A DNA stretch of 64,000 bases from Bacteroides sp. GTDB lineage: Bacteria > Bacteroidota > Bacteroidia > Bacteroidales > Bacteroidaceae. Both the position numbers and the translations under genes were made by a program. This document shows, one piece after another, positions 8,398 through 16,913 of the stretch. The notes under the pieces are model-generated. The model searched no databases. It was not told where the DNA came from and saw nothing but the letters and a program-made list of their open reading frames with translations. Position 1 is the first letter of the stretch. Each line of letters starts with the position of its first letter. The DNA lies in NCBI GenBank assembly GCA_019414665.1, contig DXLO01000009.1, positions 12,819 through 76,818 on the forward strand, given 5' to 3'.

Positions 8398-9957
8398 ATG
8401 GCTGGTAAAAACAGAGAATATGCAGACAAGTATGCAGAGTATGCCATGGAGCAGATGCGCCGCTACGGCATTCCTGCATCCGTAACACTTGCCCAGGGTA
8501 TTCTGGAGAGCAGTAACGGACAGAGCCGACTGGCACTGAACGAGAAAAACCATTTCGGGATCAAGGCTACGCCTGACTGGATTGCACAGGGTGGCCGTTA
8601 CGGTCTATACACGGACGACAAACCTAATGAAAAATTCTGCAGCTATGACAATGTAGGTGAATCATTCGAACATCATTCCAAGTTCTTGAAAGAGAACAGC
8701 CGCTATGCCGAGTGTTTCAAACTCAAGCCGGATGATTATAAAGGATGGACAGAAGGCATAGCAAAAGCCGGATATGCAACCGGAGGAAACTACGCAGCTA
8801 CACTACAGAAAATCATTGAACAGAATGGTCTTGACAAATACGACCGTCAGGTCATGCAGGAAATGGCCGCACAGGGAAAAACATTCGGGATAGAACAGAA
8901 TCCTTTGCGCAGCGAGGAAAAAGCAGGAATGGCAGAAGAATATTCGTTTCCGGTGGAACGCGAGGAGTTTCTCTTTGTAACATCGGCCTTCGGTATGCGC
9001 CAGGATCCGATGAACAAGGAGAAGCAGCAGATGCACAAAGGACTTGATATACGATGCAAAGGTGATGCAGTACTGGCAACGGAAAATGGCGGAAAAGTAG
9101 TGTCGGTAAACAATAATGTGAACTCCGCCGGGGGAAAGACGGTAACAGTAGAATACAGCAGACCGGACGGTAACAAGGTACAATGTATCTACATGCACCT
9201 GAGCGACATTACCGTAAAAGCCGGTGACAGCGTAAATGCAGGACAACGACTCGGTACTTCCGGCAATACGGGAAGCAGAACAACCGGCGAGCATCTGCAT
9301 TTCGGAGTGACAAACATATACAGCGACGGGACGAAACGTGAGGTGGATCCGGCAGCCTATCTGGCAGAGATTGCCCAGAAAGGAAATATCAAACAGCAGG
9401 TGATGTACAACGGGAGTGACCTCTTGGCCAAGTACAGGGATAACGAGAACATTAACACTGACAAGACCATGGCACCTGATGCCTGGATGAAAAAACTGCT
9501 GTCCTCGGAAGATAGCGGTGTCGGTATATCGGGTTGCAATGATCCCATCGTAGAGATGGCTATGACTGCTTTCACATCTCTGATGCTTTTGGCTGCACAG
9601 ATAGATGCGAAGAGTGAAGAAGAACAGAATGCCGCAATTTCTGCTGCTATGGACAGGCGCAGGATTGACCTGACATCCCTGATGGCGGGCATGAAAACTT
9701 GCGAACTGAGCATAGAAGAAAACGGCAAGGCCATCCTGAAAGCGGATAACGGGGAACTGAAAATATCCCGAGAACTAACATCAGCCGAGTTGAGCCGACT
9801 GTCTGCAGTATTAAACAGCAACGAGCTTTCGGAAGAAAGCAAAAGGATGCGGGTGACCGGACTGCTGAATACCGTGATTCTTTCGGAAGCCGCCTCCCGG
9901 AATTTCGAGCAAGGCATGTCGCAACAGCAGACACAGGCGGGAACCATGAAAAGATAG
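8398..9957 (+). CDS. Bifunctional peptidoglycan hydrolase (GH73 glucosaminidase + M23 peptidase)
   Basis: A 519-residue protein. Residues 5-160 form a FlgJ/GH73-type glucosaminidase domain: SVTLAQGILESSNGQS holds the likely catalytic Glu near residue 36, and FGIKATPDW, YDNVGESFEHH and GWTEGIAKAGYAT are typical family blocks. Residues 190-325 form an M23 domain with complete metal motifs (HKGLD near 211, HLHFG near 298, YMHLS near 265). The remaining 190 residues are helical. No classical signal peptide is visible, so export would depend on the transfer machinery or a non-classical route. Such dual hydrolases open peptidoglycan for conjugation channels. It is the clearest wall-remodelling gene in the operon, adjacent to the ArdC/MutS-like gene. 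Confidence 0.85.
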   Translation: MAGKNREYADKYAEYAMEQMRRYGIPASVTLAQGILESSNGQSRLALNEKNHFGIKATPDWIAQGGRYGLYTDDKPNEKFCSYDNVGESFEHHSKFLKENSRYAECFKLKPDDYKGWTEGIAKAGYATGGNYAATLQKIIEQNGLDKYDRQVMQEMAAQGKTFGIEQNPLRSEEKAGMAEEYSFPVEREEFLFVTSAFGMRQDPMNKEKQQMHKGLDIRCKGDAVLATENGGKVVSVNNNVNSAGGKTVTVEYSRPDGNKVQCIYMHLSDITVKAGDSVNAGQRLGTSGNTGSRTTGEHLHFGVTNIYSDGTKREVDPAAYLAEIAQKGNIKQQVMYNGSDLLAKYRDNENINTDKTMAPDAWMKKLLSSEDSGVGISGCNDPIVEMAMTAFTSLMLLAAQIDAKSEEEQNAAISAAMDRRRIDLTSLMAGMKTCELSIEENGKAILKADNGELKISRELTSAELSRLSAVLNSNELSEESKRMRVTGLLNTVILSEAASRNFEQGMSQQQTQAGTMKR

Positions 9958-9979
9958 ATATGACTAACACATAACAGAC

Positions 9980-10156
9980 ATGACAAAACGCGTGGTGATA
10001 ACAATAAGCAGATGTTTACTCGGACTATCCGCACTGGCAATGCATATTATGGTATGCCAAAGGCTGGTCGGCTGGATCGGTACGGCTGTCATCGTAGCCG
10101 TACAGGTGGCCATCGCCGTATGGATAGTCTATATAAAAATACGTGCCCCCGATTAG
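9980..10156 (+). CDS. Small two-helix membrane protein (58 aa)
   Basis: A short frame from ATG at 9980 to TAG at 10154-10156 encodes 58 residues with a basic N-terminus (MTKRVVITISR), a first hydrophobic helix (about residues 12-27) and a second one (about 30-49), ending in a short basic/acidic tail (KIRAPD). It fits between the wall hydrolase (22 bases upstream) and the OB-fold gene. The coding strand and regular spacing support it as a real small gene. Its role is unknown; a small membrane subunit of the transfer apparatus is possible. Confidence 0.5.
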   Translation: MTKRVVITISRCLLGLSALAMHIMVCQRLVGWIGTAVIVAVQVAIAVWIVYIKIRAPD

Positions 10157-10246
10157 GCAACACCATTTTCAGCATTCAACATCAATATTCAGCATTCAGC
10201 ACATACATGGTCTGTGGACATGTAACACTAATAAACAAGACACTTT

Positions 10247-10852
10247 ATGATCAAATGCAATGTAACGGTATGCGGCTTAATCAGCCGTGATGCCATCCTC
10301 AGAAACGGGAAAGAAGGGAAACAGTTTGTCAGTATGACCGTACAGACCACCATTCAGGGAAAGGACGGCCAGGGCGGAGCTGTGGAAATCAGCGTCAGCA
10401 TGGACGGAACACAGGAAGAAGCAGCACGTCTGCGAAACGGTATGCGTGTAAAGGTAACAGGCATACTGGTACCGAAGCACAGGGGTGACAAAACGTACTT
10501 CAACCTGTCGGCAGAAAGTATAGTACCAGCCGGAGCAGGCGACACAGACAGCCTGCAGGGTGAACTCACATTCCGCGGCAAAGTGGGAAAAACAGTTGAT
10601 GAACGAACTGACAAAAACGGCAAACCGTTCTTCAGCTTTTCAGCTTTCAGCGCAGAAAAGGTAAATGAGAATTTCGAATACTTGTGGGTAAGATTCTTTT
10701 GCTTTGACAAGCAACGAGAAGCATGGTTACAGCCTTCTACCAAGATAGAGGCAAAAGGTGAAATTGATTTGTCCTGGTATAACGGCAAGGTTGATATTAC
10801 ATGCCGTTGTCAGGAGGTAAACCAGTATGTACCGACACCAAACAATAACTGA
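10247..10852 (+). CDS. OB-fold single-stranded DNA-binding-type protein
   Basis: A 201-residue protein that begins like SSB proteins (MIKCNVTVCGLISRDAILRNGKEGKQFVSMTV) and has two apparent OB-fold units. The first is residues 1-95, with MRVKVTGILVPKHRGDKTYFNL as the typical strand-loop. The second is about 105-195, with GELTFRGKVGK, FFSFSAFSAEK and KIEAKGEIDLSWYNGK. An acidic SSB tail is absent. SSB-like proteins beside ardC are common in conjugative elements and probably coat the transferred strand. The gene ends with TGA at 10850-10852, eight bases before the preferred start of the ArdC gene. Confidence 0.7.
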   Translation: MIKCNVTVCGLISRDAILRNGKEGKQFVSMTVQTTIQGKDGQGGAVEISVSMDGTQEEAARLRNGMRVKVTGILVPKHRGDKTYFNLSAESIVPAGAGDTDSLQGELTFRGKVGKTVDERTDKNGKPFFSFSAFSAEKVNENFEYLWVRFFCFDKQREAWLQPSTKIEAKGEIDLSWYNGKVDITCRCQEVNQYVPTPNNN

Positions 10853-10859
10853 CGATGAT

Positions 10860-12542
10860 ATGGCAAGTTACAGGAAACGCAATACAGACGGCCCCAACAG
10901 CGAAGACAAGGCTCTTGACCTGTTCGCTGAAATGATGATTGAAAAGCTGGAGACCATCGGTAAGGACTGGAAGAAGCCCTGGTTCACCGAGGGGGCACTC
11001 CAGTGGCCCCGTAATCTTTCCGGCCGCGAATACAATGGTATGAATGCGCTGATGCTCATGCTGCACTGCGAAAAGGAAGGATATACTATTCCGAGGTTCT
11101 GCACCTTCGATTGCGTGCAGAGACTGAACAAGCCGGGCAAGGACGGCGAGGAACTGCCGAGGGTTTCGGTACTGAAAGGTGAGAAATCGTTTCCCGTCAT
11201 GCTGACTACCTTCACCTGTATCCACAAGGAAACTAAGGAGAAGATCAAGTATGATGATTACAAGAATCTGTCGAACGATGAGAAGGAACAGTATAATGTG
11301 TATCCCAAAATGCAGGTTTTCCGTGTGTTCAACGTCGCCCAGACGAATCTGAAAGAAGCACGTCCGGAACTGTGGGAAAAACTGGAAAAGGAAAACGGCC
11401 GCCCATTTGTTCATGAAGGCGAAATGTTCAGCTTCGAACCGGCGGACAGGATGATACGCGACAATCTGTGGATCTGCCCCATCAACGTGAAACATCAGGA
11501 TGATGCCTTTTATTCAATAAGCAAGAATGAAATCACCGTACCGGAGAAGGTGCAGTTCAAGGACGGGGAAGCATTCTATGGAACACTGTTCCATGAAATG
11601 GGTCATTCGACAGGTGCGGAAGGTGTACTAAACCGTTTCAAACCGACCTCTTTCGGTTCAAAGGAGTATAGCGATGAAGAACTTGTGGCCGAATTGTGCG
11701 GTGCACTGATCTCACAACGCTACGGCATGGTTAAACATATAAAAGAGGACAGTTGTCCGTATCTGAAATCGTGGCTGGATAATCTGAAGGAGTCGCCCCA
11801 GTACATTAAGACCGTACTTATGGACGTGAAGAAGGCATCATCCATGATCACGCAGAAAATAGACCAGATAGCCCGGGATATAGAAAGGGAAAAAGCCGAA
11901 AAGGAGCAACAAGCTGAAGCACCAAAGGAAAAGATGTATTATGCATCTGTAGCCTATCTGCAAATGTCCGATGATACCAGGCAATTGGAAGAGCTGAAGG
12001 ACAAGGGCGACTATAATGGTCTGCTTGCTCTCGCCAAAGAGTATTATGACGGTAACGGCATGGATGAACAGTACACATATGCCTCACCATTACAGAATCG
12101 TGGCGATGACCTGCTGATTGAAGACGAGAATTTTGCTGTAGTTTATAATGGCAGTGTAGGCGGAACCTTTGACGTGATGCTGAAATACACAGAACAGGAA
12201 GTTCGAGACCATATCCGCAGGTACGGTATAGGCAGAGCCAGCAATGATGTGAAAGAGGTGGCAAAAACTATGGTAGCAGAACAATTTGCGGAAATATCAC
12301 AAAAGAATATTCCGGCCTTTGAAATGCCCAATGGCGAAGTGCTGTATATCAGCTATAACAGGGAAAAAGACACATTGGACGTAGGCTCTGTAACCAATGC
12401 AGGACTGGCGGTACAGCACAGCTTCGAATATAACCATGATAAGGCGCTGGATGACAACCTGACGGAGGTGAATGAAAAACTGGAAAATATGGAAGAATAC
12501 CGCGAGGAGGAAGAAATGGAACGAAGCGGATTCAGGAGGTAA
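10860..12542 (+). CDS. ardC: ArdC-family antirestriction protein with zinc-protease domain
   Basis: A 560-residue protein counted from ATG at 10860. An upstream ATG at 10827 would add 11 residues and overlap the OB-fold gene. Residues about 10-160 match the ArdC N-terminal ssDNA-binding domain (WKKPWF..., LSGREYNGMNALMLML, YPKMQVFRVFNVAQT). Residues 215-330 carry the associated metallopeptidase domain with HEMGH near residue 244 and a downstream EELVAELCGALI helix. The C-terminal 180 residues are an added domain with acidic stretches. ArdC proteins protect incoming single-stranded DNA from host restriction. The gene is followed immediately by an intrinsic terminator, so it closes the operon. 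Confidence 0.8.
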   Translation: MASYRKRNTDGPNSEDKALDLFAEMMIEKLETIGKDWKKPWFTEGALQWPRNLSGREYNGMNALMLMLHCEKEGYTIPRFCTFDCVQRLNKPGKDGEELPRVSVLKGEKSFPVMLTTFTCIHKETKEKIKYDDYKNLSNDEKEQYNVYPKMQVFRVFNVAQTNLKEARPELWEKLEKENGRPFVHEGEMFSFEPADRMIRDNLWICPINVKHQDDAFYSISKNEITVPEKVQFKDGEAFYGTLFHEMGHSTGAEGVLNRFKPTSFGSKEYSDEELVAELCGALISQRYGMVKHIKEDSCPYLKSWLDNLKESPQYIKTVLMDVKKASSMITQKIDQIARDIEREKAEKEQQAEAPKEKMYYASVAYLQMSDDTRQLEELKDKGDYNGLLALAKEYYDGNGMDEQYTYASPLQNRGDDLLIEDENFAVVYNGSVGGTFDVMLKYTEQEVRDHIRRYGIGRASNDVKEVAKTMVAEQFAEISQKNIPAFEMPNGEVLYISYNREKDTLDVGSVTNAGLAVQHSFEYNHDKALDDNLTEVNEKLENMEEYREEEEMERSGFRR

Positions 12543-12561
12543 AACAGGCAATTACCAAACG

Positions 12562-12597
12562 GAGGGACGGTAGCGTTTTTCCGCCCCTCTTGTTTTT
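12562..12597 (+). terminator. Intrinsic terminator after the conjugation operon
   Basis: GAGGGACGG at 12562-12570 pairs with CCGCCCCTC at 12581-12589 with one mismatch, and TTGTTTTT follows. It lies 20 bases after the ardC stop. The convergent small gene on the - strand ends at its edge. Confidence 0.75.
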
Positions 12598-12860
12598 CAC
12601 CCCTGTTCCTGCTCAAAATATTCCTTATAATCCATTTCATCAATGGTCAGTTCGTCAAGTTCCCAGTCATATTCTACATCCGGCATTCTTGAATAAGGGA
12701 AGTTTACAGTGTAACCAATCTGTCCATAGGAACAGAAAAGCGGTGTCACACAGATCTCACGACCGTAATAACTCTGCTGCCTGCAGTATCTGCGCCAATT
12801 GAAACGCCCTGCGATAATGTTTTTACATAAACGCCATAGGAACTTATCATCCTTTGTCAT
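12597..12860 (-). CDS. Small hypothetical protein (87 aa)
   Basis: An 87-residue soluble protein with a basic aromatic N-terminal half (FLWRLCKNIIAGRFNWRRYCRQ) and an acidic C-terminal half rich in Asp, Glu and Tyr (YDWELDELTIDEMDYKEYF). Its ATG overlaps the TGA of the upstream gene (ATGA), so the two are translationally coupled. I do not recognise a family. The charge split and small size fit an accessory or regulatory protein of the mobile element, but no function can be assigned. Confidence 0.5.
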   Translation of the reverse strand: MTKDDKFLWRLCKNIIAGRFNWRRYCRQQSYYGREICVTPLFCSYGQIGYTVNFPYSRMPDVEYDWELDELTIDEMDYKEYFEQEQG

Positions 12861-13336
12861 AACTCACCTCCTATCTGAACAAGCAACAAATTTTCGGGAC
12901 GTTCTGAGAACCAATAACTATCATGGTCAATATATACGCATCTGTCTTTGATATTGTCCGGTTTCTCGAATGCCAATACCTCATAAGGACCAAATACAAG
13001 GCCGGCATCATTTGTGAAAACAACCATATCGCCAACTTTCATTTTACTATCCGTTTTCATGACCTCTGAAAGTCTGTCATAAAACACCTTTCCGTCAGCT
13101 TCCCGTTCTGCTTTCCAACGTAAGAATGCTTTCTTGTAACTTCTGCCTGAATTTATCGGAGAAAGTTCAGTGGGATAAACCTCCGCTTCAGAGCCTGAAG
13201 CTGCAATAAGAATAATACTATCGTCCTCTATAACCTCCGGAACAGAAACAACTTGATAAACTCCGTCAGAGAGTCCTTTGTCAGGGTCATGCCAGAACAA
13301 AACATTTCCTTCCTTGATAAAATCGTATTTTCCCAT
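12857..13336 (-). CDS. Hypothetical protein (159 aa), beta-rich
   Basis: A 159-residue acidic soluble protein with a predicted beta-rich composition (GNVLFWHDPDKGLSDGVYQVVSVPE, then KVGDMVVFTNDAGLVFGPYEVLAFE). The two halves carry similar 'function-word plus barrel' segments, compatible with two SH3-like or PUA-like barrels; this is only an impression. It is coupled to the 87-residue gene by an ATGA overlap. Its upstream region is the first of four related intergenic elements. Function unknown. Confidence 0.5.
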   Translation of the reverse strand: MGKYDFIKEGNVLFWHDPDKGLSDGVYQVVSVPEVIEDDSIILIAASGSEAEVYPTELSPINSGRSYKKAFLRWKAEREADGKVFYDRLSEVMKTDSKMKVGDMVVFTNDAGLVFGPYEVLAFEKPDNIKDRCVYIDHDSYWFSERPENLLLVQIGGEL

Positions 13337-13690
13337 AATCCAAATATTTATTAAGTTTATTTATTTCCCTTAATTTGAGCTTTTAGACTCGCCGTAAGGT
13401 TGATTTTTACGTGCGAACATCACGACGGAAAAAAGAATGGCAACAAGGAACAGAGGATGAAATTTTATGAAATACCGTAATCTCTGATTTCGGAAAGTTT
13501 CGGAAAAATTCGACGATGTAGCGGAGCGGTACTTAGGAGGCCATTCCATCCGCCGTACATTTGCTGAGTAAAAAACAAAATGACGCGAGCTTATTGCTAA
13601 ATCAGAGATTTCTTAAAGATGTAAAAAAGGAAGAACAGAAATATAAAAAAGGAAGCGACAATAAAAAAGGCTGTATTTTCTTTTATCAAT
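13337..13690 (+). repeat. Intergenic element copy A with + strand promoter-like box
   Basis: This 410-bp gap holds no gene. It shares a conserved order of blocks with 14233-14600, 15240-15560 and 16240-16510: a short inverted repeat near the - strand gene start, a GATTTTTACGTGC-like block, AATCTCTGATTT at 13479-13490, GCGGTACTT, and TACATTTG at 13556-13563 (a Bacteroides -7 box on the + strand), then ATAAAAAAGGCTGT. Copy A is the most diverged. It also has AAATCAGAGATT at 13599-13610, the exact reverse complement of 13479-13490, on the other side of the promoter box. Confidence 0.6.
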
Positions 13691-13746
13691 GCACAAGGTG
13701 CAGCCTGCCGGCAATGAACACCAGCAAGCCACCTATATGACAAAAA

Positions 13747-14232
13747 TCAGAAATGATAATCGATGACACCTCCGATATAAAGCAAAGTACCTGGCTCAAG
13801 AGCACAAACTTCACGCAAGAATTCATAAGATTGCTCCGCATAGGACTGTATGCCATTCTCGTCCGTATAAAACCAATATCCAGTCTCCAAAGGGTCTTTC
13901 AGGTACTTTTCAAGCTGATAGACCGGGCCAATCCAATCCTGTATTTTGTCGGGAGTCACAGCCTCGACCCTTAGACGAATACCTGCGATAAAATTCTTCT
14001 TCCACTCTTCCGCACCACCCATATAGCGTATTGTGTTTTCAGAAACGAGCTCGAACATACCTTTTGGAAATACCTCATTCACCAAGTTTTCAATATGTAA
14101 CTGACGTTCCTCATCATCAATTTCTCCACAATAGTCAAAAAAACTGCCTTCACCTTGCATAAGAGTGTCTTCATTCAAATAACTGTCCTTATCAACCATT
14201 GTCTGGGTAATCTGAAAAATTTTGCTGTGCAT
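13747..14232 (-). CDS. Hypothetical protein (161 aa)
   Basis: A 161-residue acidic soluble protein with no signal peptide or membrane helix. Notable segments are FFDYCGEIDDEERQLHIENLVNEVFPKGMFELV and a C-terminal ALEPGTLLYIGGVIDYHF beta hairpin. I do not recognise the family. It belongs to the run of leftward small genes that each follow a copy of the intergenic element, here copy B, and probably is an accessory gene of the mobile element. Confidence 0.5.
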   Translation of the reverse strand: MHSKIFQITQTMVDKDSYLNEDTLMQGEGSFFDYCGEIDDEERQLHIENLVNEVFPKGMFELVSENTIRYMGGAEEWKKNFIAGIRLRVEAVTPDKIQDWIGPVYQLEKYLKDPLETGYWFYTDENGIQSYAEQSYEFLREVCALEPGTLLYIGGVIDYHF

Positions 14233-14610
14233 AATACAAAAAATTAAATGTTAGACTTTGTTTTTCCCTCCAGTAGAAGCCTTGCGGCTTCCTTGCAGGA
14301 GGAAATTTATATGCAATCCAGACAGCATTCAATGGATGGTAAAAACAAGTAAATGGCATACGAATTTGACGGAATACCCAAATCTGTGATTTGCGGAAGG
14401 CTGCCGACAAATTCAGAAGCAAATTAGCAGAGCGGTACTTGATGTCCATCCCGATGCTGTAAATTTGCATCATAAGATTCAGCAGCAAGGATCGGCCGAT
14501 GGCTGCGTAAAAGCATGAGCAGAATACTTATAAGCGGTAAATAAAAGAGGGGAAAAGAAAATCCGTACAGGCCGGTAATAAAAAGGGTATAAAGGCTATG
14601 TTGTAAAGAA
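14233..14610 (+). repeat. Intergenic element copy B with + strand promoter-like box
   Basis: No convincing gene is seen in this 425-bp gap. Blocks in order: hairpin GAAGCCTTGCGGCTTC near 14277, AGGAGGAAATTTATATGC, GAATACCCAAATCTGTGATTT (AAATC/GATTT palindrome near 14378-14390), AGCGGTACTTG, and TAAATTTG at 14460-14467. TTG at 14439-14441 lies 18 bases upstream of the -7 box. A downstream ATAAAAAGGGTATAAAGGCTATG block also recurs in copies A and C. Confidence 0.65.
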
Positions 14611-14657
14611 CAAGAAGCAGAGTCATGCTAATGTTCATAACCCTGCTTCACCAATTT

Positions 14658-15239
14658 CTATTCTATCACTATAAATTCATCAATGTTGCAAAACGCATTC
14701 TCATTGGCATTCTCCCATTCATCAGTTAATTTTTCAATATCTTCATCCGAAGTAACTGGCTGTCCGAATATCTCTTCCAACCATTTGAACATACTTGGCT
14801 TATCCTCAAAATATTCGCACTGGTACTCTTCTTCTGGAGTACAAATATCGGCACGAAATTTATCTGTAAAATACTTTCCATCCCTATCATTTGTCTGAAA
14901 CACTCCCATACCTGGCTCTTCGCTCAGAAAATAATAACTCAATGAAGGGAACTTTTGCCTTATCAGGTCAAAGACTTCATTACAAGGCCCCCATGCTGTT
15001 TCTGTCGAGAATTTCAAAGTATCTTGCTCCATTTCAAGATTACTCCAGTCTCCTCTGCAATAGACTTTATTCCAATCAGCTCCAAGAGCGTTTACCAGAC
15101 ATCCTAACCACGCTGTACCGAATCCGTTTTTAACGGCTGGTGTCTTCCTTTTTTCGAGGCCATGCATAATACCATAAAGTTTCTTAACCTCTTTCTTGTC
15201 ACCTTCAATGACATACGAACTACTGCACCAATTTGGCAT
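14658..15239 (-). CDS. YubB/Api92-like (DUF1281-type) protein, paralogue 1
   Basis: A 193-residue protein opening with MPNWCSSSYVIEG, the signature start of YubB/Api92/DUF1281-type proteins of plasmids and conjugative elements. These have a ferredoxin-like N-terminal fold with the conserved MPNWC...N-x-hydrophobic-x-G strand. Further family-like blocks are GTAWLGCLVNALG, FSTETAWGPCNEVFDLI and YYFLSEEPGMGVF. It is clearly paralogous to the gene at 15661-16239 along its whole length. The biochemical role of the family is unknown to me. It is preceded by intergenic element copy C and stays in register with the cassette-like arrangement. Confidence 0.7.
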   Translation of the reverse strand: MPNWCSSSYVIEGDKKEVKKLYGIMHGLEKRKTPAVKNGFGTAWLGCLVNALGADWNKVYCRGDWSNLEMEQDTLKFSTETAWGPCNEVFDLIRQKFPSLSYYFLSEEPGMGVFQTNDRDGKYFTDKFRADICTPEEEYQCEYFEDKPSMFKWLEEIFGQPVTSDEDIEKLTDEWENANENAFCNIDEFIVIE

Positions 15240-15560
15240 AATTTCAAGTTTTTAATTGTTAAACATTTTATTTTCCCTTTACTTGAAGCTTTTTTAGCTC
15301 CATTTCATTGTCGGGAATGAATTTTACATGCCGAAAACAAAAGCGTGAAAGGATGGTAAGCCAAGTAAGCAGTAATGATTTTGTTGGAATACCCAAATCT
15401 TTGATTTGTGGAAGGCTGCCGGTAAAATCAGATAACTGATAGTGAAACGGTGCTTGGAATCCTTCCGTACGCTTTACCTTTGCATGGTAAAATCAAGACG
15501 GCAAGGATAAATGGTGAGACAAGGGTATATACTACCAAAATAAAAAAGGCTATTTTTATA
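15240..15560 (+). repeat. Intergenic element copy C with + strand promoter-like box
   Basis: No gene is seen in this gap. Copy C shares with copy D the start-proximal block AAGTTTTTAATTGTTAAACA, the ATTGTCGGGAATGAATTTTA block, and GAATACCCAAATCTTTGATTT (palindromic arms AAATC/GATTT). It then has GGTGCTTG and TACCTTTG at 15475-15482, with TTG 18 bases upstream. It is followed by AAATAAAAAAGGCTATTTTTAT, as in copies A and B. Confidence 0.65.
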
Positions 15561-15660
15561 TAAAAGGCAGGACACGATTGTACATAAAAGTGCCTTATCC
15601 CCATAAGGTTACAAAAAAGTGGAACAGGATAATGTCATTCCTGTTCCACTCGTAATATAT

Positions 15661-16239
15661 TCATATTTTCCTGAATTCATAAATGTGGCAAAAAGCCGAA
15701 CTGCCAGTATCATACCATCGTTTATTCTGTTTTTCAATATCATCGGCAGAAGTAACGATAGTACCAAGTATATCTCCAAGCCATTTATACAGACTTTGTT
15801 CATCTAAAAAATGCTTATGCTTAAATTCTTTTTCCGGAGTATAAACATCGACACAATACTTATCCTTGAAATATTTTCCCTCCTTATCATTGGTAAGGTA
15901 TTCAACCATTCCCGGTTCTTCACTCTGAAAATAATATCTGATTGAAGGATATTTTCTGCAAATAAGGTCAAATACCTGATTACAAGGTCCCCATGCCGTC
16001 TCTGTCGTAAACCTCAGTGTATTTCCTCTTTTGCAGACTGCATTCCATTCCCCACGGCAAGACACTTTTTTCCAATCTTCTCCCAAAGCATCAACAAGAC
16101 AGCCAAGCCAGGTTATTCCGAAACCGTTTTCAACGAATGCTTTTTTTCTTCGTTCCAGCTTTTTCATTATTCCATAAAGTTTTTTCACTTCGTCTGCACT
16201 GCCTACCAAGACATAACTGCTACTGCACCAATTTGGCAT
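15661..16239 (-). CDS. YubB/Api92-like (DUF1281-type) protein, paralogue 2
   Basis: A 192-residue protein with the same MPNWCSSSYVLVG opening as the gene at 14658-15239. It also shares the blocks FGITWLGCLVDALGEDW, FTTETAWGPCNQVFDLICRK, YYFQSEEPGM and a C-terminal AFCHIYEF (compare AFCNIDEF). The two copies have clearly diverged at many positions, so the duplication is old rather than recent. Together with their similar upstream elements this points to duplication of a whole gene-plus-element cassette. Function unknown; the family is typical of mobile elements. Confidence 0.7.
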   Translation of the reverse strand: MPNWCSSSYVLVGSADEVKKLYGIMKKLERRKKAFVENGFGITWLGCLVDALGEDWKKVSCRGEWNAVCKRGNTLRFTTETAWGPCNQVFDLICRKYPSIRYYFQSEEPGMVEYLTNDKEGKYFKDKYCVDVYTPEKEFKHKHFLDEQSLYKWLGDILGTIVTSADDIEKQNKRWYDTGSSAFCHIYEFRKI

Positions 16240-16510
16240 AATTCTAAGTTTTTAATTGTTAAACATCTTTTTCCCTCTTCTTTGAAGCTCTTAGCTTCAT
16301 TGTCGGGAATGAATTTTATATGCTTAGAATACCAGCGATAAGGGATGTTCAGACATGTAAATTAAGGAGTATTTTTTTAGAATACCCAAATCTATGATTT
16401 GTGGAAGACTTCTGAAAAAATGTGACGTAAATTAGCAAAGCGGTACATGTAGTACAGCCTGAGATGTAACTTTGCATAATAAAATCTGGCCGACAATAAG
16501 GCCAAGAGAG
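16240..16510 (+). repeat. Intergenic element copy D with + strand promoter-like box
   Basis: Copy D contains AAGTTTTTAATTGTTAAACA next to the gene start, hairpin GAAGCTCTTAGCTTC, ATTGTCGGGAATGAATTTTATATGC, GAATACCCAAATCTATGATTT, GCGGTACATG, and TAACTTTG at 16467-16474. It lies 5' of the - strand DUF1281-type paralogue 2. Confidence 0.65.
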
Positions 16511-16913
16511 CAAAATAAACAGCAAGATACATTAGTACGAAGTCTAAAACAGGAAATTAAACATTCAGAGTAAAATAGGATTTATCTCAGAGAAATAAGG
16601 AGGAAGAATATAATACCAGTTTAATAAATTAAGGCTCAATGCCTTTATATGGTTCAATGATGACAATATAATGAAATCAATATAAACCAATCCATGTAAA
16701 AAAACATTAGACAAAAAAAGACACCAATCAACAATGAGCTTCTGATCTTCTGAAATAGTCTTTAAGAGGAAGCTCAAACCGACATCTGCAATACATGGCC
16801 AATGTCACAAATATAATCGTAAATAAAATAAACGACTGAAAAAGTTCCTTTCAATAGATCTATATTCTCAAACACCCAGTGGGGTATATTGTATTTGGTT
16901 CATACAGTCATCC
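16511..16913. other. AT-rich intergenic stretch with possible gene remnant
   Basis: About 400 AT-rich bases with no convincing complete gene. A 70-codon - strand frame (16565-16777) is very hydrophobic and leucine-rich. It could be the decayed remains of a membrane immunity gene like the neighbour at 16914, but alignment by eye does not prove this. Confidence 0.3.

Noticed and set aside
10205..10223. Imperfect palindrome ACATGGTCTGTGGACATGT before the OB-fold gene
   Set aside because: It could be an operator, but it occurs once, has several mismatches, and is not linked to a promoter box.
10012..10290. 92-codon open frame on the + strand
   Set aside because: It overlaps both the 58-residue membrane protein and the OB-fold gene in another frame and has no protein-like features.
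14192..14488. 98-codon open frame on the - strand over intergenic element B
   Set aside because: The other element copies do not keep an open frame at this place, so the conservation is at the DNA level rather than coding.
14233..16510. Invertible-promoter explanation for elements B-D
   Set aside because: Only element A has a full second inverted-repeat arm; B-D lack it, so inversion cannot be the shared function of the element.
16565..16777. 70-codon hydrophobic frame on the - strand
   Set aside because: Too short and without clear start context or homologue; listed only as a possible remnant of an immunity gene.
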